A stretch of DNA of 64,000 nt from contig OZ024887.1 in the NCBI GenBank assembly GCA_964017195.1, positions 8,744,660 through 8,808,659 of the forward strand. Reading direction: 5' to 3'. Origin of the DNA: Siderastrea radians (taxonomy: Eukaryota > Cnidaria > Anthozoa > Scleractinia > Rhizangiidae). The notes below the pieces were generated by a model that was not told the origin of the DNA, made no database searches, and saw nothing but the letters and a program-made list of their open reading frames with translations. Of the stretch, positions 46,801-51,668 are shown piece by piece. The position numbers were made by a program, and so were the translations under genes. Position 1 is the first letter of the stretch, and the number at the start of each line of letters is the position of its first letter.

Positions 46801-47875
46801 ATTATTACGTTAAGCGGGCTGGGTCTATCATATAGCAGATACCTTTAGCTGCCCTTCTACAGGAATGTGCATGCATTAAAAAGTTCATGCTATAACTTGC
46901 TGCTAAAACATTTCAGATAATGTCCTTGTATAAATAACTCTGTTTTTGCCCTATGAGGTTGATGGATCTCAACAGGCCTCAGAGATTCTGGGCTTGTTTG
47001 CCCACTTTCGCTAAGATTTTTCGTTGACACAAAGTTTACTTGAATCTCCAAACACACGAAAATTTCGTCGTCACATTCTTAAACGAAGATCTTTTTTTCA
47101 TTGCGAAGGTTAATAAAACTCCTGCCCAGATTTCCTTTTAGCTTTGATAGTATGTATTACATGGCAAGGAGAAGCAGATTAAACAATAAAACAACAAGAA
47201 AAAAAAATTTTTTGGGAATAAATATTTTTGCGATCTTGATTAAGTTTGAATTGCTTTACCACAGATTTGGTATTTGTAAATCTTGTATTAGCGCTGGAAG
47301 CGCAATTTTTAAGTCTCTAACTACAACTTAGTTCAATTAGCTCACAATGGCGACAGCAAGAGTCTTATTTACTACCAGTTTTGAATACTGAGGATATTTC
47401 AGTGACAGAGCTTCCGATTGGACATCGAGTATGGTAGAAGGGAAATCGTTTGAACACAGTTCGGAATGACATATCTTAATATGGAATCATTCAATTCAAC
47501 TCAGGGGCGCGATCAAGTAAAATTTCGATTTCACACTGAAATTCTTCGATCACCTCTTTAAGAACATAGAACTTAAGCATTGCAATCATTTGCAGCTCTC
47601 ACGACGAAGACTTAACTGTTCGAATCAACGAAAAAATCACTTAATATGTTATCCAGGAATTTATAGTTATTTAAACAGGATGAAGCAGAGGAATGTCTAC
47701 TTTCGGTTCGCGAAATTGTAAGACATTCGAATTAAACGCAGTGCGTTTTATCAAAATAAAATTAAAGGTTAAATTACATACCTCTTTCATTCCAATTGGA
47801 CGCAAAGGTAACCGTTGCACAAGAAAAAGCGAAGATCACCAATAAGAGGAGGAAATCTCGCTGGCGTCTCATCAT
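12275..47875 (-). CDS. Secreted MACPF protein with FAMeT-like, EGF and F5/8C modules (complete gene, about 21 exons)
   Basis: Exons by coordinate, 5' to 3': 47875-47782, 35727-35606, 35219-35094, 34759-34520, 34075-33963, 33176-32946, 26630-26518, 25935-25328, 24699-24025, 23157-22800, 22346-22209, 21992-21870, 20553-20243, 19499-19361, 17841-17716, 17133-17017, 16722-16606, 14582-14466, 14143-13827, 13696-13558 and a tentative last exon ending at 12275. All phases agree, giving about 1442 codons. The domains are: signal peptide (1-25), charged helix (32-114), MACPF (about 115-549, with WGTHY near 353-357), an unnamed region, a FAMeT-like module (about 725-865), a Cys-rich segment, EGF, F5/8C, four EGFs and F5/8C. 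MACPF proteins assemble into membrane pores; F5/8C domains bind glycans or phospholipids. Several cnidarian MACPF proteins are toxins carrying an EGF, others are immune or developmental, and the sequence does not decide between these. Intron 1 (12 kb) is inflated by transposons. The paralogue is divergently placed at 51581. Confidence 0.85.
12427..12550 (+). mobile_element. tRNA-derived SINE
   Basis: The head 12427-12504 looks like a degenerate tRNA: A-box TAGTTCAGTGG, a D stem, B-box GGTTCGATTCC, and outer arms GAGTCTC / GGGACTC. The anticodon arm is broken and spacing around the D arm is wrong for a working tRNA. A T-rich tail (TTTTTTCTTTG) follows. Confidence 0.6.
12964..13480. mobile_element. 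TTAA-flanked MITE with G-rich left end
   Basis: TTAA occurs on both sides (12960-12963 and 13481-13484). The inner ends CACTTGGGTGTACA and TGTACATCTGAGGG are imperfect inverted repeats. A (GGGGGGA)n run follows the left end and a C run lies near the right end. Confidence 0.5.
13558..13696 (-). CDS. MACPF gene 1, exon 20: F5/8C domain B, second part
   Basis: DLDPPITARYIRFRPMAW and ISMRVELYGC complete domain B. Same length (139) and phases as exon 14. The donor GTATTG means at least one further exon follows. Confidence 0.88.
13827..14143 (-). CDS. MACPF gene 1, exon 19: F5/8C domain B, first part
   Basis: Starts CDKPLGMENGAIKDGQISAS and parallels exon 13 residue for residue apart from a two-residue insertion. 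Phase 1-0. Confidence 0.9.
14466..14582 (-). CDS. MACPF gene 1, exon 18: EGF domain 5
   Basis: Phase 1-1 EGF exon of 117 bases (ASCLNGGSCNRLEGGKFKC, ending YTGEYCG). A GTT run forms its polypyrimidine tract. It precedes the second discoidin domain, as EGF 1 precedes the first. Confidence 0.85.
15950..16415. repeat. Unclassified interspersed repeat with (GGAC)n core
   Basis: Includes (GGAC)5 at about 16289-16310, CGTACGCTGACGTCAC and repeated CGATTTCCCGCCAAGAAAA. It lies in the EGF 4 to EGF 5 intron (14583-16605). The open frames on both strands show no domain. The rest of that intron shows nothing definite. Confidence 0.4.
16606..16722 (-). CDS. MACPF gene 1, exon 17: EGF domain 4
   Basis: Phase 1-1 EGF exon of 117 bases (YPCKNGGTCKKLEGGKYEC, ending GYTGQRCG). 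It shares GGTCKKLEGGK with EGF 3. Confidence 0.85.
17017..17133 (-). CDS. MACPF gene 1, exon 16: EGF domain 3
   Basis: Phase 1-1 EGF exon of 117 bases (VKCFNGGTCKKLEGG, ending GFRGDYCG). It is very similar to the next exon, which suggests recent exon duplication. Confidence 0.85.
17716..17841 (-). CDS. MACPF gene 1, exon 15: EGF domain 2
   Basis: Six-cysteine EGF in one phase 1-1 exon (DTCFNGGSCQNLGDGKFYC, ending GYTGEYC). The acceptor is TCTCGCAG and the donor GTAAGTAA. Confidence 0.85.
18302..18446. repeat. Inverted repeat with 40-base arms
   Basis: CTGAGAAGGACGGTTGGTGA... and its diverged reverse complement ...CAGTCGTCCTTCTCAG flank a short AT-rich loop. It is a MITE-like hairpin in the intron between F5/8C domain A and EGF 2. 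Confidence 0.45.
18521..19107. mobile_element. TTAA-type MITE, family A, copy 2 (reverse orientation to copy 1)
   Basis: Intact TTAA on both sides (18517-18520 and 19108-19111). The ends are CCCTTTTCAGACCG and CGGTCTGAATAGGG. The interior is the reverse complement of the element at 258-838. It is 587 bp, non-coding, in the intron 17842-19360. Confidence 0.7.
19361..19499 (-). CDS. MACPF gene 1, exon 14: F5/8C domain A, second part
   Basis: Completes the discoidin fold: DLDPPITARFIRFKPVAW, then ISMRVELYGC, the conserved end of the domain. The acceptor is ATTTATTTAG and the donor GTATTG, phase 0-1. Confidence 0.88.
19642..20152. mobile_element. 511-bp near-palindromic TTAA-flanked MITE
   Basis: TTAA at 19638-19641 and 20153-20156 flanks long inverted arms beginning AGTGCTACTATGATCAAAAA. 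The arms pair almost to the centre (about 220 bases each), with a loop near 19870-19900. It sits inside the intron that splits F5/8C domain A. Confidence 0.75.
20243..20553 (-). CDS. MACPF gene 1, exon 13: F5/8 type C (discoidin) domain A, first part
   Basis: Opens with CDKPLGMESGAIKDGQLSAS, the classic start of F5/8C domains, and continues with WLQVGFSSPVKVTGVSTQGR and YKLQYSDDGKNFQYY. Phase 1-0. It is nearly identical in layout to 13827-14143. Confidence 0.9.
20554..21869. other. Intron with no recognised feature
   Basis: Separates EGF 1 from F5/8C domain A. I see no TIR element, tandem repeat or coding-like segment. Confidence 0.5.
21870..21992 (-). CDS. MACPF gene 1, exon 12: EGF domain 1
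   Basis: A one-exon EGF domain, phase 1-1, with six cysteines (PCADVTCLNGGSC, then FLCVCLEGYQGKYC). There is no Asp/Asn calcium signature at the start, so a non-calcium EGF is likely. Confidence 0.85.
22209..22346 (-). CDS. MACPF gene 1, exon 11: furin-like/growth-factor-receptor Cys-rich segment
   Basis: Phase 1-1, 46 residues with seven cysteines in pairs (SDCNACRNL, GECIEKCPEGW), like the repeats of the furin-like or growth factor receptor Cys-rich families. The acceptor is GTGAAAG and the donor GTAAGT. Confidence 0.72.
22800..23157 (-). CDS. MACPF gene 1, exon 10: FAMeT-like second half and Cys-rich start
   Basis: Phase 0-1, 119 whole codons. YQSYFVCVKESSES, then VIEYGKSQGS and VRFYAFGTGDKPLEVVDAHI, follow the pattern of the second half of FAMeT domains (Trp/Cys strand, GxG turn, 'D' strand). 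A six-cysteine tail (CRGDTTLDKETNMCVQNCHI) then begins the Cys-rich segment. Confidence 0.72.
23706..23845. repeat. Tandem repeat containing a copied piece of exon 9
   Basis: About three units of ATTTATACTAAACACAG at 23709-23763, then 23784-23819, which matches bases 24644-24678 of exon 9 (ACCAGGTCGTCCAGCTGGAA core) with two or three differences, then another partial unit. It lies in the intron 23158-24024. Confidence 0.6.
24025..24699 (-). CDS. MACPF gene 1, exon 9: unassigned region and start of FAMeT-like module
   Basis: A 225-codon exon, phase 0-0, open throughout. I cannot name the first 170 residues (ITLPAGRPGCQ, later YVKYFDGQWFIGE, four or more Cys). The last 45 residues, with CLHFTASSKGTVFVIFAAVP and WYYVQISPYG, resemble the start of the farnesoic acid O-methyltransferase (FAMeT, Methyltransf_FA) domain, which is common in extracellular invertebrate proteins and is probably not an enzyme there. 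An ApeC domain was considered but the pattern is weak. Confidence 0.7.
25328..25935 (-). CDS. MACPF gene 1, exon 8: MACPF core with WGTHY signature
   Basis: A 202-codon exon. It opens with ILRWGTHYIKSGKFGG, the family signature ([YW]-G-[TS]-H-[FY] followed by G-x-x-G-G). A helix-forming polar segment rich in Ser, Gln and Lys follows, and would be one of the two helix clusters that refold into the pore hairpins. The end has several cysteines and a basic NRRRKGLERA helix. The donor is GTAGAT, phase 0, and the match to 63044-63651 is strong throughout. Confidence 0.88.
26518..26630 (-). CDS. MACPF gene 1, exon 7
   Basis: Encodes YEIYLDEVKPTDLSVNFLQE followed by a Pro/Ala-rich LAPGAAIKF. The donor is GTAAGTAT, phase 2-1. 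Its 113 bases match 60485-60597 in the paralogue. The preceding intron (26631-32945) is 6.3 kb of repeats. Confidence 0.82.
26692..26910. mobile_element. Partial family A MITE relic
   Basis: Shares 'aaagccaccaaac', 'tttatctg' and 'ggtatgacatg' landmarks with the family A elements and ends near an ACCCTATTCAGACC terminus. The other end is missing. Confidence 0.35.
27349..27680 (-). mobile_element. Degenerate 3' end of a non-LTR retrotransposon
   Basis: On the minus strand a 46-codon open stretch (27467-27605) contains HPRIILQWNNLPPEI, the usual C-terminal motif of CR1/L2/RTE-type ORF2 proteins, then a stop. A frame-shifted segment upstream and an (AAAT)n tail (27349-27364) fit a 5'-truncated, decayed copy in intron 6. 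Confidence 0.5.
28842..28994. repeat. Inverted repeat TGTCATCCCCTGAGCC
   Basis: Perfect 16-base arms (TGTCATCCCCTGAGCC and GGCTCAGGGGATGACA) lie about 120 bases apart. It is possibly a small MITE; no target duplication is clear. Confidence 0.5.
29191..30040. repeat. 124-bp satellite array (about 6.6 copies)
   Basis: The anchor CTCCAGAGCAGAAGTT recurs at 29191, 29318, 29594, 29718, 29843 and 29965, spaced 122-127 bases. The units share TTTCCTGACTCTGTCGAGC and TTCGCTAAAT. One unit is split by the 143-bp element at 29335-29477. Confidence 0.8.
29335..29477. mobile_element. 143-bp TIR element inserted in the satellite, 9-bp target duplication
   Basis: The ends TTTACCTCGGTGTAAGAACC and its reverse complement are flanked by direct copies of CAGAAGTTG (29326-29334 and 29478-29486). 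The 9-bp duplication suggests a Mutator-like transposase in trans. Confidence 0.7.
30170..30870. repeat. Degenerate tandem repeat with GGCCCAAAAGGCTT units
   Basis: Five to six diverged units of roughly 110-125 bases carry 'gcccaaaaggctt', 'gttcctcgt' and 'tttgtttgcat' landmarks. The long open frames here are repeat artefacts. Confidence 0.55.
30950..31045. repeat. GT-rich short tandem repeat (GAGTTTTGGGG units)
   Basis: Repeated TTTGGGTGCTTTTGGGTTTG and GAGTTTTGGGGCTTTT variants, adjoining the array at 30170-30870. Confidence 0.5.
31859..32047. mobile_element. 189-bp palindromic MITE
   Basis: Arms of about 88 bases (31859-31947 and 31960-32047) pair nearly completely, including GATAAGGTAAATTGGCCACC and GTTAGCCCTTCGTCA, around a 12-base loop. 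Confidence 0.7.
32445..32862. mobile_element. Family A MITE, copy 3, truncated at left
   Basis: Shares 'acgtccaaagtccgtgcgg', 'gtggttgccatgg' and the end CCGGTCAGGG followed by TTAA (32863-32866) with copies 1 and 2. Located just past MACPF exon 6. Confidence 0.55.
32946..33176 (-). CDS. MACPF gene 1, exon 6
   Basis: Encodes a Tyr/Phe-rich block (VPDTMNVHGVYDTSAAAQTF, later GSAFGFYAGVKKAWGSSS) and ends LFSIDIDR. Phase 2-2, 231 bases, the same length as the paralogue exon at 59806-60036. This is the N-terminal half of the MACPF fold. Confidence 0.82.
33215..33715. mobile_element. Diverged family A-like MITE relic
   Basis: Contains a G run (33223-33239), 'tgaagtttatcagagaaaat', two GACGTCATTG segments and an AATAGGGTTAA end, recalling family A but much diverged. 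It lies in the exon 5 to exon 6 intron. Confidence 0.3.
33963..34075 (-). CDS. MACPF gene 1, exon 5
   Basis: Encodes IGVGFDGRGDYSPESRKM and an RDC motif near the end. The acceptor is TTTTTTCTAG and the donor GTAAGTAT, phase 0-2. It is the same length (113) as its paralogue at 56041-56153. Confidence 0.82.
34520..34759 (-). CDS. MACPF gene 1, exon 4: start of MACPF domain
   Basis: Exactly 80 codons, phase 0-0. It contains WQTEDLFVPPGFHIDAEVTG and a conserved YPLGIGGVMMNGCYGT block. The paralogue's exon (55322-55561) has the same length and most of the same residues. Confidence 0.82.
35094..35219 (-). CDS. MACPF gene 1, exon 3: amphipathic helix
   Basis: Forty-two codons, phase 0-0, rich in Glu and Lys (KALEKQFEIMGEQQEKASEF). 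This is a probable amphipathic or coiled-coil helix before the MACPF domain. The paralogue has the same helix, but there it is fused into one exon with the preceding segment. Confidence 0.75.
35606..35727 (-). CDS. MACPF gene 1, exon 2: charged N-terminal region
   Basis: The acceptor is TACATTAG and the donor GTAATA. It encodes a basic/acidic helix (IKRRNDALEDLYQLERQEKR) and leaves in phase 0. The reading frame stays open through the acceptor up to an ATG at 35785, which gives an alternative hydrophobic N-terminus (see findings). Confidence 0.7.
38798..39114 (+). pseudogene. THAP-like zinc-finger fragments inside the 9-kb element
   Basis: MVDSCSIQDGCKQTNRF (38798-38848, followed by a good GTGAGT donor) resembles the start of THAP domains. 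A separate frame at 38923-39114 has VCKACNSS and KLPPEVDSVNSHWLKVITN, resembling the C2 start and the P..W segment of THAP. THAP domains bind DNA in P-element and Kolobok transposases. The two pieces are not in one continuous reading frame, so this is a weak, fragmentary call. Confidence 0.3.
40477..41697. mobile_element. 1.2-kb MULE-like element with long TIRs, nested
   Basis: Long inverted ends, starting TAGCCTGCGAGCAGGC and ending GCTTGCAGGCTA, pair over about 140 bases. They are flanked by GACTCTAGT (40468-40476) and GATTCTAGT (41698-41706), a 9-bp target duplication with one mismatch. Internal frames show no transposase. Confidence 0.7.
45593..45826. mobile_element. GC-rich MITE candidate (GCTACGAGCAGTCTC end)
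   Basis: It starts TTAGGCTACGAGCAGTCTCT and ends near GGGAGACTATTTTAGCC, imperfect inverted repeats. It is rich in CG dinucleotides in the middle. Related ends appear at 41417-41435 and 54148-54172. Confidence 0.35.
45827..47781. other. Remainder of intron 1 of MACPF gene 1
   Basis: AT-rich sequence between the 9-kb element and exon 1. I see no exon, tandem array or TIR element. Confidence 0.45.
47782..47875 (-). CDS. MACPF gene 1, exon 1: signal peptide
   Basis: The exon begins with two consecutive ATG codons, and the second aligns with the start of the paralogue at 51581. A basic MRRQRD is followed by a hydrophobic core (FLLLLVIFAFSCATVTFA) and a polar segment. The donor is GTATGT, phase 1. 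The first 20 residues match the paralogue's exon 1 closely. Confidence 0.75.
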
Positions 47876-47879
47876 GTTA

Positions 47880-47990
47880 GCTTGAACGCTAGCGTGATTG
47901 TGTTCTCTCAGTGAAAGAACAGGGAGTGACTTATTTGGTTAAGAGATCACTCATCTGTGAACCATAACGAAACCCTCAGAATTTACATCA
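47880..47990 (-). promoter_or_regulatory. Promoter-proximal block shared by both MACPF genes (gene 1 copy)
   Basis: Read on the minus strand, the 110 bases before the start include ATTTGTGATG, TTTCGTTATGGTTCACAG, AAGTCACTCCC and GAGAACACAATC. Each has a close counterpart in the same order before gene 2. It may hold 5' UTR and core promoter. Confidence 0.45.
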
Positions 47991-48519
47991 CAAATGATCA
48001 ACAGGGCTAGTTTTAAAAATAAAACACCGAAAATGGCAGATACTACGCTATTTCACATCCTCGCATCCGTCGTTGGCGGTCCGGATGACTCTATTTTGCA
48101 TTTTTACGTGAAAGGCCGAGTAATGTTTTATCGCCCATTATACGATTGACCAGTTTAAAACAGCAGAGAACACACTTTATGTAGTCGTTTTAAAGCTGTT
48201 ACATTTTGAATTCTTAGTGAACAAGGGGCATGTATCAGGAGTATGATACACTATCGACGTATTTAGTTTTCATTCCAAGGATACATTTTTCAGCGAACTC
48301 ATGGAAAAAGACGAAGTCTAAAAAATAAGTTCAAAGTTCTAGTCATGGTCTATCTGTTTCCATAACATATTAGTTATTAAAAAATCAGCCACCCATCCAT
48401 GCAAAGAAGAATCCTTTCAACTGATGATCAAAATTTCCTATAGCTTTTATAATGGAAAACAATATTGTTGAATTAAATCTTGAACCAAGCCTTTGCAAAT
48501 GGCAGAATTGTTTTACAAA

Positions 48520-51275
48520 TGACGTCAATGACAGATGTTTCAATTATGTTTGCAACAAGAAAATTAGTGTTTCAATTATTTGTCCTGTCTTCTTGTGGGG
48601 CAATCCACAGAAAAAAAAATGAAAACTTTTTAGCCAAAATGCTTTTTTAGTTTTTAAATTCCACTTTCCTTTTTTATTTGTTCTCGATGCATGTTTCTCG
48701 CCTGTGATCTAAATGAACTATCTTTTGTTTACAGTCAACCCTTTTCTTAATAAATATTAAAATTTATACCTTCCCATGAACAGAGGAATCCAAAGCATTC
48801 GTAAAATTATACGTAAAGGACATACTATCACTGTAGATCTGTTTTTAAAATCGCTCTGATAGGATTTTTCAGCGATTTCATTTAAGCCGTACAGCGCTGA
48901 CTTAAATTTTCCCATATCGTGATCACCCAGTTCAAAAGCGTTATGGGTGATTTCACAACAAGTGAACAAAGGCTTTTTATCTTCTTCTACTATGCTGTTT
49001 AAAACAACAACAACAGTTTATTTGCATGACTATTTGTTTACCATGACTATAGCTCCGCTCTTAGGTTCTTCTGGCGATGGAACTTACACTCGAATCCTAC
49101 GTTTGGTTCAGTTTTCATTATCGCTGACATATAAAATGCTTCAAGTTTTTAGTAACATTACTAAACGCAACATAGATATTTATGTGACTATCTAATTGGT
49201 TCTTTTTCACAGATGCCCTTTGAGCGTAGATCGACCGTGACTAGCAAATCGGGTTCTTATAGACCATGCCCATGTAACTGAAAGCCAAATTAAGTGTCAG
49301 TTGAGTTCATTCATTTTACTGAAACTAAGCTACTCTAAGTTCTTTAGAAGTGTATTAATTTTTCGAAAGACGTCATGCGTGCCTTTCCGTTTCCATAGGA
49401 GATTCCATAACGTATTAGTTATTAAAAGATTAGCGGCATCCATGGATGGACCACGTTTCCTAGTAAAGATCTTCTAGTGGAAAACAATGTTGTTGAACTA
49501 AATCTCGACTAGCAATAATTCTTTGAAAATGTAATTCAGAGAGCGGCATCTCTGATATCCATGTATGTGAAGAAGAAGCCCTTGAATCGAAGGACCACGT
49601 TCCTAGTATAGTTTTTATAGTATATGAAAAATAATGTTGTTGACTGAAATATTGCCTAGCAATAATTTAAAAAAAACTGTAGGGCACTAGATTCCATGAT
49701 TCCTTGCGAAGGTGCCCTTTATCTGCTGGCTCTTTCGCAAACTTTAAGAAATACAAACTTTGCTTTTCACCTCAATTAAAAGGACACAATATCAAAGAAC
49801 CAGTTTAATTCTATGAGAATCCTAAATGATTTAACTGCTCTTTGACAGTTTTACCCTGCTGAGGTATTTTAATTTCTCTACTTTTGTTCGAGTCAGATTA
49901 TTTTAACAAAAGGTAGCGGGCGTTCCCATTTTAATTGTTGCACTACCCGGAGAATCATCGGCGCATTATTTAAGAGACTTGCCGTTTTTTTATGGCACTG
50001 TCGTGTCTCTCCGCTGTCAAGCGTGATTTATCGTAGCAATTTGTTGTGAAATCAGGACTATGCTTCGAAGTCAACAGTGTGAAGAAATGGGTGAGAAATG
50101 AAAACGTCGCGTCAATGACAGATGTTTCTGTTGACAACAAAAGATTTTCTTCAATTCTCTTTCAATTATTTTTCTTATCTTGTTACTGGGCAATCCACAG
50201 GTATAAAATGAAAACGCTTTAGACAATATGCTTTTTTATTTTATAAATTCCACTGTCCCAGTCATTGTTCTCGATCGATGTTTCTCGTTTGTGATCTAAA
50301 TGAACTATCTTTTGTTTACCGTCAACCCTTTATTAGATGGTGGAGATTAAGTTATACCACCCAAGCGGAGGAATGTAGAGCATGGAAGTATCTGTACTTG
50401 AATAAAACTGAATCGTAAAGATACGTAAAGGACAGAGTATCGCATAGATCGGTTTGTGAAATAGCCATGATAGGATTTTTCAGTGATTTCATTAGAGCCG
50501 TACAGGGCTGGCTAAAATTTTCCCATGTCGTGATCACCCAGTTCAAAGGTATTATGATTAAGAAACAGATGAACAAAGGCCTTTTAACTTCTTATACTAT
50601 GCTGTTTACCACACTCGATGTGACGTTTTTTTTTTTTTTTTTTTTTACCGCTAGCATATGAAATGTTTTAATCCAAATATAAACCTTTAGTAACATAACT
50701 AAAACTCACCATAGGTATTTACGTGATTATCTAGTTCTTTTTAGTATACCTGGTTAGATGCCCTTTTTATTAAATGTGTCGCACTTTTACTCTTTACCAC
50801 TTTTAGTTATGAATTTTCGACGCAGTTGTCGACAAATCGGTTTCTTATCGTCCATACACATGCAACTGAAAACCAAATACAATAGCAGTTGAGTTCATTC
50901 ATTTTACTGAAACTAAGCTATTCTAAGTTCTAAGTGTATAAATTATTTTTCGAAAGGCAAGTCATGCATGCCTATCTGTTTCCATTAGTAATCATGAATG
51001 TAAAGGAGAAGCCCTTGAATCAATGGTCCACATTTCCTAAAGCGTTTATAATGGGAAAAAATGTTTTTGAATAAAATCTTGACTAGCAATAATTTAAAAA
51101 TGTAAGGTATGACCCTAGATTCCATGATTCCTTGCGAAGGTTCCCTTTATCCGCTGTTCTTTCGCAAAGTGAAAAAGTGAAACATGGAACTTCGCTTTTC
51201 GCCTCAATTAAAGGCACACAATTTCAAAGAACCAGTTTAATCCTATGATGATTTAACTGCTCTTTAAAAGTATGT
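48520..51275. repeat. Direct duplication between the two MACPF genes
   Basis: Copy A (about 48520-49850) and copy B (about 50108-51270) share, in order, 'gtcaatgacagatgttt', 'gggcaatccacag', 'gatgtttctcg', 'cgtgatcacccagttcaaa', 'tccatgattccttgcgaagg' and 'caaagaaccagtttaat'. Shorter sub-repeats occur at 48340-48480 and 49375-49670. No coding frame of note. It sits in the intergenic region 47876-51580. Confidence 0.65.
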
Positions 51276-51405
51276 TGCATCGTGTAACATTCTTCCATAG
51301 TTTTATGGGATATGCATGTTGTCCAAAGCTATATTATATACGTAAAATAGGTGCCAAGAAAATTAAACTCAACAGTTAGTGTATGTACTATGATAATAAT
51401 AAAAG

Positions 51406-51413
51406 TATAAAAG
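51406..51413 (+). promoter_or_regulatory. TATA box candidate of MACPF gene 2
   Basis: TATAAAAG lies 168 bases before the start codon at 51581 and would allow a 5' UTR of about 140 bases. No equally good box was found at the same distance from gene 1. Confidence 0.4.
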
Positions 51414-51464
51414 CCTTCTTTTCACAATGGATTTCTAATTAACATTATCTCATTGACAGCATGA

Positions 51465-51580
51465 TAATTTGTGATGAAAATATTCCCGTTTCGTTATGCT
51501 TCACAGGTGGCTGAACTGAGTAAGTCACACCCATTCATTCAAGAAGAGAACACTATCTTATTGACATCCACACTGGCATC
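51465..51580 (+). promoter_or_regulatory. Promoter-proximal block shared by both MACPF genes (gene 2 copy)
   Basis: Contains ATTTGTGATG, TTTCGTTATGCTTCACAG, AAGTCACACCC and GAGAACACTATC in the same order as the block upstream of gene 1. This argues that the duplication included the transcription start. Confidence 0.45.
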
Positions 51581-51668
51581 ATGAGACGCCAGCGTGAGTT
51601 TCTCCTGTTTTTGGTTTTCCTCGTCGCTACTTGTGCAGCGTTGATTGATTCTAAACAGATTGAAAGAG
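51581..51668 (+). CDS. MACPF gene 2, exon 1: signal peptide
   Basis: MRRQREFLLFLVFLVATCAA is a clear signal peptide and aligns with exon 1 of the other copy. A TATAAAAG box lies 168 bases upstream. The donor is GTATGG, phase 1. Confidence 0.75.
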
